Part shown: in pieces, positions 47,266 to 58,339 of the stretch
How positions within the stretch are numbered: the first letter of the stretch is position 1
How the letters are laid out: every line of letters begins with the position of its first letter
Source: Meghimatium bilineatum
Lineage: Eukaryota; Mollusca; Gastropoda; Stylommatophora; Philomycidae
Direction: 5' to 3'
Assembly: GCA_034231615.1 (NCBI GenBank)
Contig: CM067299.1
Span: 18,256,498-18,320,497, forward strand
DNA length: 64,000 nucleotides
Program-made: the position numbers and the translations under genes
Notes under the pieces: model-generated
The model's input: the letters and a program-made list of their open reading frames with translations, nothing else
The model's database searches: none
What the model was told of the DNA's origin: nothing

Positions 47266-48895
47266 TAATGTATTCATACATATAAGTTCCTACAACAGAG
47301 TACTAGACACCCCCCTCCTCCTTTTTTATGTATGGCAAATCTTCTCAAAAGCATCGCTACGAGTTTGAGTCTTCTGATCTATGTATAAAAGAAATCTTGG
47401 GAAACATCTGCCCCCCCCCCCAAAAAAAAAACATTTTAAAAAGTTTAACTGCACGCAATTCCTTGGGATCGAAACAAACAGAGACCAATTTCTGGACCAC
47501 ATGGCAAATCCAACCTGAAGGAACACTTCCGTTAAAATAAGTATTTCTCTGTCTTAGACAACAATTTCTAGCTGATGTCTGCGAAATTGCATGATATACT
47601 AAATGCTAGAAGACGTAATGATACTATCTGGCAATCTTCAGTGTGAACCTAGACAGAATGAACACTCTACAAGTGGAACATTTTTAACAGTACCTTCACA
47701 CTCTGTTGTCAGTTTAACTAACAAATGTTTCCTCATATTTGATTCCATACTTCTATTTTTCGTTCTAGTTCTCATTTTTTGTTTCTATCGATTCTTTTAT
47801 ATTTTTTCATCATGTTTCATTTCATATTTTTTTTTAATGTTCATTCTATTCCTACAACTTCCATCATATTCCACTATTTTTTCTTCTCATTCACTCAATT
47901 ATTCTATTTTATAACCATAGTTCGCTTCTATTTTTCCGTCTTGTTTTACTGCATTCTTCTATATTCCCATTTCGTTTTTTAGATTCTCCAATTATTCGTT
48001 CGGTTTCACTCATTTATTCTTTATCCCACTTAATTTCGTTCATTTATTTTTGTAGTTTTAATTCATTCGTCTATTTTTTGTCTAGTTTTCCTCCAAATTT
48101 TTATCATTTTTGAAAACCTATTCAAAAACTGACAAAACAGGTGAAAAGCAAACTCCTAAATAAATGGACTGTGGCTAAAACAGGTAAAAGTGTACCTTGA
48201 AAAAACAATACAAGCTAACAGAAAATAAGGGACTTAAATCTAGAACAGGATCGTGATTAAATCATGCAATTTATATTGAACACAATGAGAACAATTTGTT
48301 GTTAAACAACTTCAGAGCAGACACCTTACACTGGAAACCATGTTAGACGCAGAGGGTAGACGCATAGAGCCAAGAGAAAGACATATATAGGAAACATCGG
48401 GAGGAACATATAGTAATAGCGGTTTCTTGATTAGAAACTGGCCTCACAGCACGTGGGGCATTCCCATAAGAACTCTGCCCTCAGTTCCAACAGCCATCCG
48501 ACTCGCTTGTGTTTCGCGTCTAATGCCGCTGAAACAGACGTCGACATCAGGGCACAACTCTGGCCCTTGCAACAGGTTTCTTTGTTGCTCCGCCCACCCA
48601 CGCCGTGCCCGTAACTAGTTCAAGCACAACATCGGCCCGCCGGAACAACATGGTAACTGTTATCGAAGGTTACGACTACGGGATTGTATAGATGACGTGT
48701 CATGAAGCTTCTATAAGAAGATAACCTCAATATTAAGGCATGTCATCTACTAAGGTTTTCTCTTGCATGGTTGGTTTGTCTAGTGAGCCATTGGTGAGAC
48801 CCACAGACGCAACCGCATGCGCAGTAATAGCGGCTGCCGCCGTAGTCCGATGTCTCGGGCTTTTGGCGAAAATAAAACTAGCGATATAATACATA
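47266..48895. other. No gene recognised; pyrimidine-rich tract
   Basis: The stretch from 47690 to 48110 is strongly T-rich with repeated ttcattctat-like words, giving long hydrophobic artefact frames. No gene signal. Confidence 0.35.
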
Positions 48896-48987
48896 TTCTT
48901 CTATGAACTGCATTATGCTGGAAATCTAGTCGAGCCATTGTCCTACTACCAGTGAGATCCAAAGGGACTTTGAAATACAAAGCATAA
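48896..48987 (+). mobile_element. SINE family A 3' fragment
   Basis: Contains attatgctggaaatctagtc and gccattgtcctactaccagt, followed by gatccaaagggactttgaaa. The head and core are missing. Confidence 0.7.
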
Positions 48988-49357
48988 CCATTTCTGCTAT
49001 AAAAAAAACTCAACGAAAACAGAACGAGATTTGTGAATTATACTCAAATACTTAAAAGAAACCTACATTTAGCAGATTCCCTCCTTCAAAATGATAACCT
49101 ATTAAACCAATCTCCCCGCTGGGCCCTAAAACCAATATCAAAAATAGAAGATTATACTTAACCTAAAGACAAAAGATTGCCTATATTTAAGTACCTTTAA
49201 TTAAACAATTACTCGTAGTATTGACGATGCTTCAGAATGATTACCTGACATTCTCTTGAACCAGAATATATACAGATAACTCAGTGGAGGAAGCAGTGAG
49301 AAATGGTGTGGGAGAGTTTATATAGAATGGTCCACGCCGTATGGCAACCAGGACCTG

Positions 49358-49466
49358 GATTTCTAGTTCAGGGTGTAAAGAATAGGCTCGCTGTCTAATT
49401 TCCATGCATGTCGCAGAAAGTGACTAAAGAAAGCTAGGTGATGGGTTGACAATATGTTACCTGTGA
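49358..49466 (+). mobile_element. SINE family B 5' fragment
   Basis: Contains agttcagggtgtaaagaata and tcgcagaaagtgactaaaga, as in the head of the copy at 38650. Confidence 0.65.
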
Positions 49467-49849
49467 AAAAATAATTGCCACTCCATGTTTTACCTTAATT
49501 TCTTACTTTTGTCTTCTGTCATGTGATTCCCATGGATGACGGAGAGATGCAGGTCAGTGAAAACTGTACCTTTGTCCTTTTGTGGTAGACTCACTGGTGT
49601 CGGGGAATGCTAGATGTACCATTACTGTAGATGGGTCAAAGAATATGACGAAAGAATGATGAAACAAGTTGGCCCAAACGTATATGCTGCACTACTGGCA
49701 AGACGTGTGGATCCTGAAATGCTGCTACACCGGAAAGCCTCCTTCAGGTACTAAATATGCATCCATAACCCCCCTCCCCCCTTGATTCAACTGGATTTCA
49801 GACAGCAAACCTTATGCGTTTGGGAGTCACCTCGGTTACTCAATCCTAA

Positions 49850-50310
49850 ATCAGGAGAATGAGACAGCAGATCAGCTAAGCAAAACTGTCAGTCACTGTC
49901 CACAACAACATATAGAGTATTCAGAATTTTTTTTCCTACAAATAAAATCCATCATCAAAACCCTGACATGGATCTCAACTCACCCATGTAGCCAAAACAA
50001 TGGTGACATCCACAAGCTTGGAAGTAAGGACCATACAATATTTGGTGTTGTTGTTTTTTTTTTTTAGATTGAGAACAGGTCAGACTCAAGCATGTATGAA
50101 AGGCTTGGAAATTGCGACACCTATATGTACCTCTGTAGACAATATGCAGAACACAAAGAGCATATTTTACAGAATTGCCCCTGCAACCACACTTCCAGAA
50201 GAAAACTATGTCCATCTGAAAAATCTCTGACGGACACGCTCGAAGGCCCTGTCTTAAATCTTTTAACTACAATTCAGTTAATTGAAGAAATGTATCAGTG
50301 TATGACTCCT
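49850..50310 (+). pseudogene. Non-LTR RNase H end and C-terminal segment
   Basis: Contains NETADQLSKTVS, the family's GN-ADxLAK motif, then LRTGQTQACMK and (shifted) CRQYAEHKEHILQNCPCNHT, ending in LEGPVLNLLTTIQLI. This matches the H-LR-GH-R-N and EHIL-CP order at the end of Jockey/I-like elements. Confidence 0.75.
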
Positions 50311-50369
50311 ACAGCGAAACGAAGAAGGTCACACACACACACACACAACAATAGGGGTCTTTAACCTAA

Positions 50370-51125
50370 TATGTATCTTCATCACAAAATCACACGATTG
50401 AGGATGCCATTTGAAGGCTTCGTAGTCCACACATAACTTTTGCATTTGTCTGCTCCCTGACCGCCTGTACAGAAATAAACGTCCATAATCACTGAAAGTC
50501 ATGACAGCTAACCACACTGAGGTAATGAGATAGTGATTTCAGCGGATTCAGAAATATTAAGATCAGCACATTTAATTTAATTTTCGTTTTCTTTTTTATG
50601 ACAGCTATCAAGTCGCAGCACCAATAGCTTCAGTGAACAGTATGACTCGCTCATGCCATCTATGGAGTTCCTCTAGTTCCGAAATAGCGAATCTTGGAAA
50701 TAACACCGTCATCATTTTACAATAAGACGGTATGGTAGTCATAGATAAACTACTTAGCGAATTGCTTGCCGGAAACTATCACTCTTGATGGATTTATATC
50801 ACGTAAAAACATACAATAGTTGCATATAGTCTCCGAAAAAAGAATGCATGAGATGAGTAATTATTTTCGACATATTTACCATTACTTACGCTATTGTGGA
50901 CCACTATGTGTGTGTTATGTTTTGTGTTCTCCGCCTTGCACGTGTGTAATTAAGAGTTGGATTACTCAATATTTGATAAGCTAGTCAACAATAACAGTAA
51001 AAATGGATTGGACAATATGATGTAAAAAAATGTTAAATATGCTGCCTACTAAAGAACAGTAAATAACGCATTCACGCGGTGGGCGTCTGTAAATATGTCC
51101 TTAGCGTCGCAGTCAGTTGCAAATA
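50370..51125. other. No gene recognised
   Basis: AT-rich sequence. A donor-like site near 50885 on the minus strand has stops in all frames upstream, so no exon is called. Confidence 0.3.
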
Positions 51126-51129
51126 ATGT

Positions 51130-51480
51130 AAAGAGTGTTTGACATGATTTTGTTTTGACGTTGGTGGCCAGCGTGTAGTAAGGGGACCACGTTTGGCGTG
51201 ATTTTGTTTTGACGTTGGTGACCAGCGTGTATCACGGGAACCATGTTTGACATGGTTTTGTTTTGACTTGAAGTTGGTGACCAGCGTGTAGTACTTGGAC
51301 TACGTTTGACATGAATTTGTTTTGACGTTGATGGCCAGCGTGTAGTAAGGGGACCACGTTTGACATGGTTTTGTTTTGACGTTGGTGACCAGCGCGTAGT
51401 ACTTGGACCACGTTTGACATGAGTTTGTTTTGACGTTGGTGACCAACGTGTAGTACGGGAACCAGTTCTCTCGTACTGAG
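51130..51480. repeat. About 54-bp tandem repeat from SINE A head
   Basis: About six units with ttgttttgacgttggtgacc, agcgtgtagtacttggacca and cgtttgacatg. The last unit continues directly into the SINE A head gtagtacgggaaccagttct. Confidence 0.9.
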
Positions 51481-51702
51481 GACGTACTAGCGATATGGTT
51501 ACACAGTCCACCATTCAGTGGAAGTTATAAAAACACTGAACGTATTAGTTATCACCACAAAAGTCGAATGTATCGGGCTATTTGAGGAAATAAAACGGCG
51601 ATGCAACGCATTTTCATTATCTAAACTACATCCTGCAGGAATAGTAGGACCATTGTCCTGCTACAACATAAATACAATGGGAACTTGAGAATAAGCGCTA
51701 CC
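51440..51702 (+). mobile_element. SINE family A copy with 5' head module
   Basis: The 5' head contains gtagtacgggaaccagttct, gtactagcgatatggtta and gaacgtattagttatcac. It is followed without a break by the A core (aaaacggcgatgcaacgca) and tail (gggaacttgagaataagcgc). A 54-bp tandem array made from the head's start precedes it. Confidence 0.8.
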
Positions 51703-52213
51703 GCCACAAAACAAAAATAAATAAATTTAAAAAAATGGTCGAGACAACAAAATCCAAGACATATCAAATTCCAGACATTGTCATGTTAAATTTTCTCAGA
51801 TAAAGATATTCATTAAGTGGATTAATTGTGCGCACTGAAAAACATATACAAGAACATGTACAACAACAAGCAAAAACAGAATTATGGATGAATTGTGCGC
51901 ACTGAAAAACATACACAAGAACATGATAACAGGCAAAAGAAAACTATAAGCCGATGCTTAAGACAAACAAGCATCGGTTGAAATGCCGCAAGAGCTAGCT
52001 TACATCGCTGTATCGTTTGCATGACGTGGTGTTTCTTAGAGAGACTATTATCAAACGTTACAACAGTATAACGTACCATGCCACGATCATCAATGCCTGT
52101 CTATGAAATGTGACTATGGGTAGATCAGCCTTCGCTACACTATTTCTTTTTTTACAGCGAACTTTATGGTTCAAGAGTTTTTGCTGGATTTATAGGAGCC
52201 TAGTCCTACTTAC

Positions 52214-52293
52214 CACTTGGAAAGTCCTCCTTGTATCGTGGGGAATGCATAGCTGCATGTCCCACTCATCATTGGCCATCGAAAATACAATAT
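52214..52293 (-). CDS. Isolated exon candidate (or first coding exon)
   Basis: An 80-bp segment ends at a perfect donor (AAGTG then GTAAGT). Its open frame encodes IVFS then MANDEWDMQLCIPHDTRRTF and QV. The acceptor (aataaaaatcag) has a weak pyrimidine tract. Alternatively the internal ATG could be a translation start, making this a first coding exon. It matches neither gene 1 nor gene 2 in any recognisable way and could be a transposon remnant. Confidence 0.25.
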
Positions 52294-53214
52294 CTGATTT
52301 TTATTTCAAGCCTTCTCAAATGAATCAGTTGATACCATTCCTTGATTTTTCACTGGCTCTCAGTAATCATAATAATACAAAGTATAATTATAGTGACCAA
52401 TGAAAAAAGACACGAATAGCCAAATGTTCATTAATACAGCTTGAGTTCCCATTAACCAGTATGTCTTATATTGTATACGGTTACGAGTCATCTCATTAGC
52501 TATCGCCCAGTGCTGGGTTGCTATGGATACCTCTGACAGGAAATGATGCTTGGCATGGAAGCTGAAGCACAAAGACACCAACTCTACATGTTGCACGGAA
52601 ATATATTAAAGCCACAAAACCCCTAGAATCATGGCGTATATACGATCTCTCTAATGGAAGTGTTTTACTTTTTTTTTAAAAAAAGGTAATTCGTATATTT
52701 GTGTGCGTTAGGTCTACCATTTAACAAAAATTTGATGACGTTTTTGCAAATAAATCTCTACGGGAGGGTTTTTTTTTTATTTCTCCCACGTCTTTTGGCC
52801 ACGTTCCTATTACTAAAGGTCATGTTCCGATTTGCTAATGGAGTGTTTGAACACCCCAACCCTCCCCCATCTGAGGGCTTGTCTAGAATGTACCCACTTA
52901 TGTGGGAAAGTTCTCAAAGTATTGCATATCACTGAGTGTTAAGTCTTCTGGGTATGAACTAACGTTCTAGAGAAACTACCGCCTTGCACGGAAGAAGTAA
53001 GAGTCAATCGCTCGTAATTCATGCAGCATACTTATAGAAGCATTAACAAAACAGATACATGTAGCACTCTCCAGTCATACCAGTGCCTTCGTCACTGCCA
53101 TCATCACCCCCATGGTCTTACTACTAGTGGTTATATTATGTACCACTTTCTTCTCTAAAACAATTCATCTTCATTTAACTGTGAATTCCCAAGCACTGCG
53201 TGTGCCGAACCCCA

Positions 53215-53408
53215 TCAGTGTAGGCAATAGTACTTGATCTCACCACATTAGTGTAGGCAATAATACTTGATCTCACCACATTAGTGTAGGCAATAATACT
53301 TGATCTCACCACATCAGTGTAGGCAATAATACTTTATCCCATCACATCAGTGTAGGCAATAATACTTTATCTCATCACATCACTGTAGGCAATAATACTT
53401 GATCTCCA
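53215..53408. repeat. 33-bp tandem repeat, about 6 copies
   Basis: The unit contains caccacattagtgtaggcaa and taatacttgatct. Confidence 0.94.
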
Positions 53409-53675
53409 TCTAAGGAATTCTCCCTGATCAGAGGCAGGACATCCAACTCTATTGGAACTGGAATATCATTTTCACGTTTTCTGTAAAGTGTGATGATCAC
53501 TCTATAGGCTTACTTTCCCACTTTCCTCCATGTTCTGCGTATCTTAATGCGTGTAATAACCTCCTATGTCCTGTCAAGCCATAACTACCCACGTTTAATG
53601 TTTCCTTTGATCTTTTCCATACTATCATGTAGTCTGTAGGTTTTTGTCTACACTGATACGATGGTATTTCCTCTT

Positions 53676-53837
53676 TCTTCTTCAGCGATCATTCTCAAAC
53701 TCCCACTGGATCTCCCTTGTAGCAGGACCATTGTCCTACTAGAATTTCAGCAGGATGTAGTCCAGAGAATGGAAATGCGTTGTGTCGCCGTTTTATTTGC
53801 GCCAATGGCCCGACACATCCATCTTCGGCGGAATACG
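53676..53837 (-). mobile_element. SINE family A copy, well preserved
   Basis: Contains tcttcttcagcgatcattct, ccattgtcctactagaattt, gagaatggaaatgcgttgtg and gacacatccatcttcggcgg. It could serve as a reference copy for the family core. Confidence 0.88.
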
Positions 53838-54074
53838 AAGGTATGAAAGAGTGTCTAATATTTTTTTTGCATCAAAGTAGGACAATATAATAAGAAGCAC
53901 ATGGTCACTGGTCACTATTTCTGTATCTAGATGGCAATTAAGAATGATACACATGGCTTAATTTTGTATCATAACGAGTTTATCAATCCGCGTTGAGCTA
54001 AAGGTTAGAATAGCCTAGGTATACTTTACAGCTGACAGAAACTAGCCCATAATAGTGCAGTGCAAGAAGCCGTT

Positions 54075-54235
54075 GTTTACAAATGTTATGTTATGTTATT
54101 CCAGGGCCATAGGCGGAGCATAGGGCAGAAACCATAGCTTTCCATTTCTGTCTTTGTGCTGCCAGGTTTTTCAATTGTTGCGTGTTGTTTAGGTTCATTG
54201 ACATGCCTTCTCTATTAATGGTTACAAATACAACC
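54075..54235. repeat. Dispersed repeat shared with 36145-36300
   Basis: Both loci have gcatagggcagaaaccanag, ctntccan and later a catnccttctctnatga segment. The type of element is not recognised. Confidence 0.55.
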
Positions 54236-54379
54236 ATTTGTTTTACAAATACAAACACAAAACAGCAGCCATCATCGCTGTCAATGTATTAAAATCTCTT
54301 AGAATTGTGTAATGTACATGCTCATTGAAACAGCCCTCCCATGTATTTTAAAGTTGATTCTCTCTGTACTCTCCACACA

Positions 54380-54690
54380 CATTTGTAGGAGACATTAGTG
54401 TACAGACGATTTGGTTATTCAGAGAGAATCTTGTCATGGCTGCTTTCTTCGTGTTCATCACAGCTCCAGGTGCATTAGACTACTGACCAATGCGATCCAA
54501 TTCACTTTGTAGATTGTGAACAATTTGTCCTTTTCTAATCCTCGGCGGTATATCAGAATGTCATCTGCATATAAGATGATTATGTCATTTACAATCAGTT
54601 CTTCACCCCTGACTTTCATAGTATAAATATTAAAAGGCACAGAAGATAATGGTGAACCCTTCGGAAGTCCTGGGTTCATTGCTGTCAGAT
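54380..54690 (-). pseudogene. Non-LTR reverse transcriptase palm fragment (YADD)
   Basis: Reads GLPKGSPLSSVPFNIYTMKV, then VNDIIILYADDILIYRRGLE. GLPQGSPLSP and YADD are catalytic RT motifs 4 and 5. The YADD pair is intact, but the piece is truncated at both sides. Confidence 0.82.
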
Positions 54691-55173
54691 CAAATGTTCA
54701 ACTGCAACATTGTAGTACTACCTTTGAAACAAGACTGCGAAAATATATTTGATAAGACAATGATTTATGTTAAATTCTAACAACCGATGCGGGAGGAGAT
54801 GCAAAGACCACGTTGCAAGAGCCCTTCAAATCAATCGCCACCGACACGTCACCATATGGGCATGAGGATCCTCAAAAAAAACATCTTGAGTAAAAACAAA
54901 TGAAGTACACCATGGAGAGAGAGAGAGAGCAATTGAGAGAGAGAGAGTATACAATGTGAATGTTCGAAGCCAGTCCAGAAGTTTATAAAATTGTCTGAAG
55001 AATAAAATGTCTATGAGAAATCAGCCATGCAAACATTCCATTTTCCCCTCAAATGCATTCATATCTGTACAATATTATATCACTGCCTGAACGAATGCTG
55101 TGCATGTGTTTATGCGTATAAAAACACCCGTACACAGAACTCTTATTTGCTATATCATCAAATTGGACTAACC

Positions 55174-55348
55174 CAGTGTTTCCCAACGTGAGGCCCACGC
55201 CCCACAGGGGGGCAACTTGATTGCTCAGGGGGAGGGAAGGACACAAATTTTTAATATAAAAAAAATATGTATATGTTACATAGGGGGGACATCAGAATAT
55301 TATAAAGACTTAGGTGGGGCACGGTAAGAAAAAGGTTGGTAAACACTG
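55174..55348. mobile_element. hAT-type MITE (cagtgtttcccaac family) with 8-bp target duplication
   Basis: This 175-bp element starts cagtgtttcccaacg and ends with the reverse of that terminus (aacactg). It is flanked by a perfect gactaacc duplication (55166-55173, 55349-55356). The body is rich in G runs. It is the same family as the copy at 25630-25834, in opposite orientation. Confidence 0.92.
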
Positions 55349-55375
55349 GACTAACCGCATACTTTGGCCGCGGTT

Positions 55376-55882
55376 AGCTGTGAGCAAGGAGACCAGTGTA
55401 TTAAGTACGAGAACCAGTTCTCTCATACGGCGTGACCATCTACAACAGTACTAAAAGACCTAAATGCAAAAAGTAAACAGACATTCGTTCGGTACATTTT
55501 TGATTATTGTCTGGCTATTAGTTGGATACTATTTATATAGATGGAGTCGCCAGCCAAAAATAACGAATACCGATTAGTAAATGGACAGCAATAATCACAA
55601 TCGGCCTTCTTAGGTCATCAGTTCATAGGTCGTGCGCACGGCCTGCTTATTATACTTGCGATATTGTTACAGACTTCCATAGTTCAGTGTAGTGGTAAAA
55701 ACACGGAACGTATTAATAACATGCCGAAATATGGTGTGTCGGACCATTGACACAAATTAAATGGTAACAACGCATTTCTGTTCTCTAGACTACATTTTGC
55801 TCAGAATATAGTAAGATCATTGTCCTGCTATAAGTGAGATCCCGTGGAAGTTTGAGAACGATCGCTGAAAAAAGAACCACCA
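55376..55882 (+). mobile_element. SINE family A with 5' head module, interrupted
   Basis: The head (aagtacgagaaccagttctc) and its continuation (aaaacacggaacgtattaat) are separated by about 250 bp of extra sequence around 55460-55680. The A core and tail then follow (tgtgtcggaccattgacaca to tttgagaacgatcgctgaaa). Confidence 0.7.
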
Positions 55883-56084
55883 TACACACTGCTTAACTTT
55901 CCGCCTCACAACTGCTTAACTTTCTGCCTCACAACTGCTTAACTTTCCGCCTCAAATTCTCCGTTCTGCGTTTATTACATAAATTGTAGGTATGTCTAGA
56001 TTCTTTTAGCCTATTTCGTATTTTCTTCCAGTCGCGTGTGCTCATTTATGAATGTTGATGTAGGGATTTTTTTAACTTTGTTAA

Positions 56085-56127
56085 CATTCAATCTCAAACT
56101 CCCGCTGGATCTCTCCTGTAGCTGGTG
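56085..56127 (-). mobile_element. SINE family A tail fragment
   Basis: Contains aatctcaaactcccgctgga and tctctcctgtagctgg only. Confidence 0.55.
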
Positions 56128-56269
56128 AAACATACTCCTTGCGGGCGACTGTGTTCAAAAGGGTCACGCAGGTTTGACTACGCTTAGCCTTGAAGTTGAT
56201 GACTAGCGTGTATGTGGTCTTTATCACACAGCTACAAAATCCCTCCCTGCAACACCTTAACGGGAAACA

Positions 56270-56556
56270 TGTAGTATTTGACAGTTTGACTAGCGTGTAG
56301 TACGGGAATCAGTTCTCTAGCACGGCTACCTACTAGCGGTGCGGTTAAAGACATCCCCGTTCAGAGTTAAGTAGTAAAAACACATAACGTATTAGCTATC
56401 ACTGCCGAAGTCGGAAGTGGTGTGCCTTTGGTGTAAGTTAAACTGCGATACAAGTCATTTCTGTACTCCGGTCTACATCCTGCTGAAAATCTAGTAGGAC
56501 CATTGTTCTGAGAGATCCAGCGGGAGTTTGAGAACCAGTGTAAAAAAAAAGCATAC
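56270..56556 (+). mobile_element. SINE family A copy with 5' head module
   Basis: The head contains ctagcgtgtagtacgggaat, cagttctctagcacgg, ctactagcggtgcggtta and cataacgtattagctatcac. It runs directly into the A core and tail (catcctgctgaaaatctagt, gggagtttgagaaccagtg). Confidence 0.82.
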
Positions 56557-57105
56557 AAAATATTCGCTAAATAATCATCCTCATCTCATTAACGTCATTA
56601 ATTATCGAATGTTTAAAGTCAACATTGTCGCTACGATGCTTACATAACACCTGCTGACAGGATGCGTGTTGTTCAACTCATGATTTCTATAGCAATCTAT
56701 TTTAAACATTGTCCGCCCTACTAAAAAAACATGTTAATTGTCGTTTATGACGTGGGATATCCTGAAATGACTGTGCAATATGTACGGTTGAAGAAATCGC
56801 ATTGTAATCCAACGTTAATAATCATGTGAAGATTGTGGACATACAGATAAAACAATTTTTTTAAAAATACTGCAAGCTAACCCTACAGGTAATGCAGACT
56901 AGAATTACAAGATTATGTCGACAAAACCAGAAACGTGTCGTTCAGAAATGGGGAAGTGAAAGTGAAAGAAATCTGATAAACAAAAAAGGAACATGGTCAC
57001 GGAGCGTTACAAAGTAAAGCTACGGCACGGTAGTTGGGAGGATACACAGGACGTAATGCTCTGTGGAAAATTGAACAAATGTATTCAGCAAATTTTCTAC
57101 TTGTA

Positions 57106-57388
57106 TTTTTTTCTGCGTTCGTTCTCAAACTCTTGTATATTAACAGGATGTAGTCTAGAGATAGGAATACGCGGTGTCATGGTTGATATCACTGCTGCGA
57201 TATCTGCGCCTTTCGGCCTTAACACATCCTACTTCAGCGCGGCTTTGGGTCACTTTTACCCTATATATGGGATGGGAAAGCTAACTCAACCCCATAACCT
57301 CCTAAGTTGCCTCTTACGATATGCATGGAAGGTAAACAGTGTTGCTATTACTTGCTCCCCACTCGGTCCCCGGCAACACACAGGCGCT
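57106..57388 (-). mobile_element. SINE family B copy
   Basis: Contains ctgcgttcgttctcaaactc, gatatctgcgcctttcggcc, atgggatgggaaagctaact, cgatatgcatggaaggtaaa and tccccggcaacacacaggcg. Confidence 0.87.
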
Positions 57389-57436
57389 CATCATATATAC
57401 ATATCAAGAGAGGAGAATAACATCTCAAGAAGGAAT

Positions 57437-57683
57437 ACTTATTCCTCTTCTTCCTCCTGCAGATTAGCAAGGTGTAGTCCGAATAACGTAATGCGTTGAT
57501 CAATGGTTTAGCTGTGACATCTACGCATTTCGCCCTGATACTTGACGTGTAGGACACGTTGACACTATTGTAACAGGACAACCAACTACACCCCAAAACC
57601 TCCTTAGACGCTTCCTACAACATGTGCGGCAGGTAACAGTGTTGTATTCTGTTCTCCCCTCTCTGGTTCCATCAACACGCGGG
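57437..57683 (-). mobile_element. SINE family B copy, second of a head-to-tail pair
   Basis: Contains cctgcagattagcaaggtgt, acatctacgcatttcgccct, caacatgtgcggcaggtaac and catcaacacgcgggcaatta. It lies about 50 bp from the preceding copy in the same orientation. Confidence 0.82.
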
Positions 57684-57852
57684 CAATTACCTAAGAATCC
57701 CAGAGCATGGTGGGTAAGGTTAAAACTTATAGATCACTAACACAAAGTCATAAGAAATGAAACAAATTTTTTTAGAGATACCTTCCTTCCCCCCCCCCCT
57801 TTTGGGTTGTCCTCCATACAAATGTATTTACAATTGTCATTAACTCTAAACA

Positions 57853-58002
57853 CAAGTTTTATCATTAGCTGTGTCATCTAACAAATCTTTGATAGCAAAC
57901 AATAAGTTTTATCATTAGCTGTGTCATCTAACAAATCTTTGATAGCAAACATCAGTTTATCATTAGCTGTGTCATCTAACAAATCTTTGACAGCAAACAC
58001 AT
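57853..58002. repeat. 48-50-bp tandem duplication inside gene 2 exon
   Basis: Three copies of tcattagctgtgtcatctaa, caaatctttgatagcaaac. Spacings are about 50 and 48 bp, so frame is kept between the first two copies read on the minus strand and lost at the third. Confidence 0.93.
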
Positions 58003-58059
58003 GTTTTAACAGAGGAGACTGAGAGATACTCAGAATAGAAAGCTGGTAGAGAACTAAAT
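57878..58059 (-). CDS. Gene 2 leftmost exon found, with internal tandem duplication
   Basis: The acceptor attttttattacag is clear and the phase (G plus AT gives Asp) agrees with the exon at 60075. It encodes DLVLYQLSILSISQSPL, LKHVFAVKDLLDDTANDK, then a second copy FAIKDLLDDTANDK and a frameshifted third partial copy ending at a stop at 57878. The repeats are 48-50 bp apart in the DNA. No good donor is seen in or just after the array. The exon may be terminal, or its original donor may have been lost or moved by the duplication. Function unknown. Confidence 0.6.
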
Positions 58060-58339
58060 CTGTAATAAAAAATATGTTGAGAAAAAACAAAAACATTAGA
58101 TCATATTATGAGAAGTTCAAGTGCAGTCAATAATCACTTTGCTTCTTCAACTAGAAGATCGGATCTGAGTGTACTTGGAAGGTCAAGAGCAAGATGGATA
58201 AACAACATCAAAGAAATACTAAACAACAAACAACGGCACCCTTGAGCCCTCCGTCACGCAAACAGTGTGATCTTAATCTTACAATCACATTTCGCAGAGT
58301 TAAGTGGCTATACAAGAGATGAAAGGCCAAGGGATTGTA

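Noticed and set aside
45575-47277. Repetitive open frames of 116-160 codons on the minus strand
   Set aside because: The 63-bp satellite is a multiple of three, so frames stay open by construction.
49240-49345. TATA-like tctatataaactc with ATGTCAG-GTAATC as a possible first exon of gene 1
   Set aside because: A PLXDC first exon should encode a signal peptide; this would give only Met-Ser. Evidence too weak.
50880-50990. Minus-strand exon ending at GTAAGT near 50885
   Set aside because: Stops occur in every frame upstream of the donor.
53087-53135. Minus-strand exon-like DHGGDDGSDEGT followed by GTATGA
   Set aside because: An in-frame stop lies just upstream and there is no pyrimidine tract. 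Probably chance in trinucleotide-like sequence.
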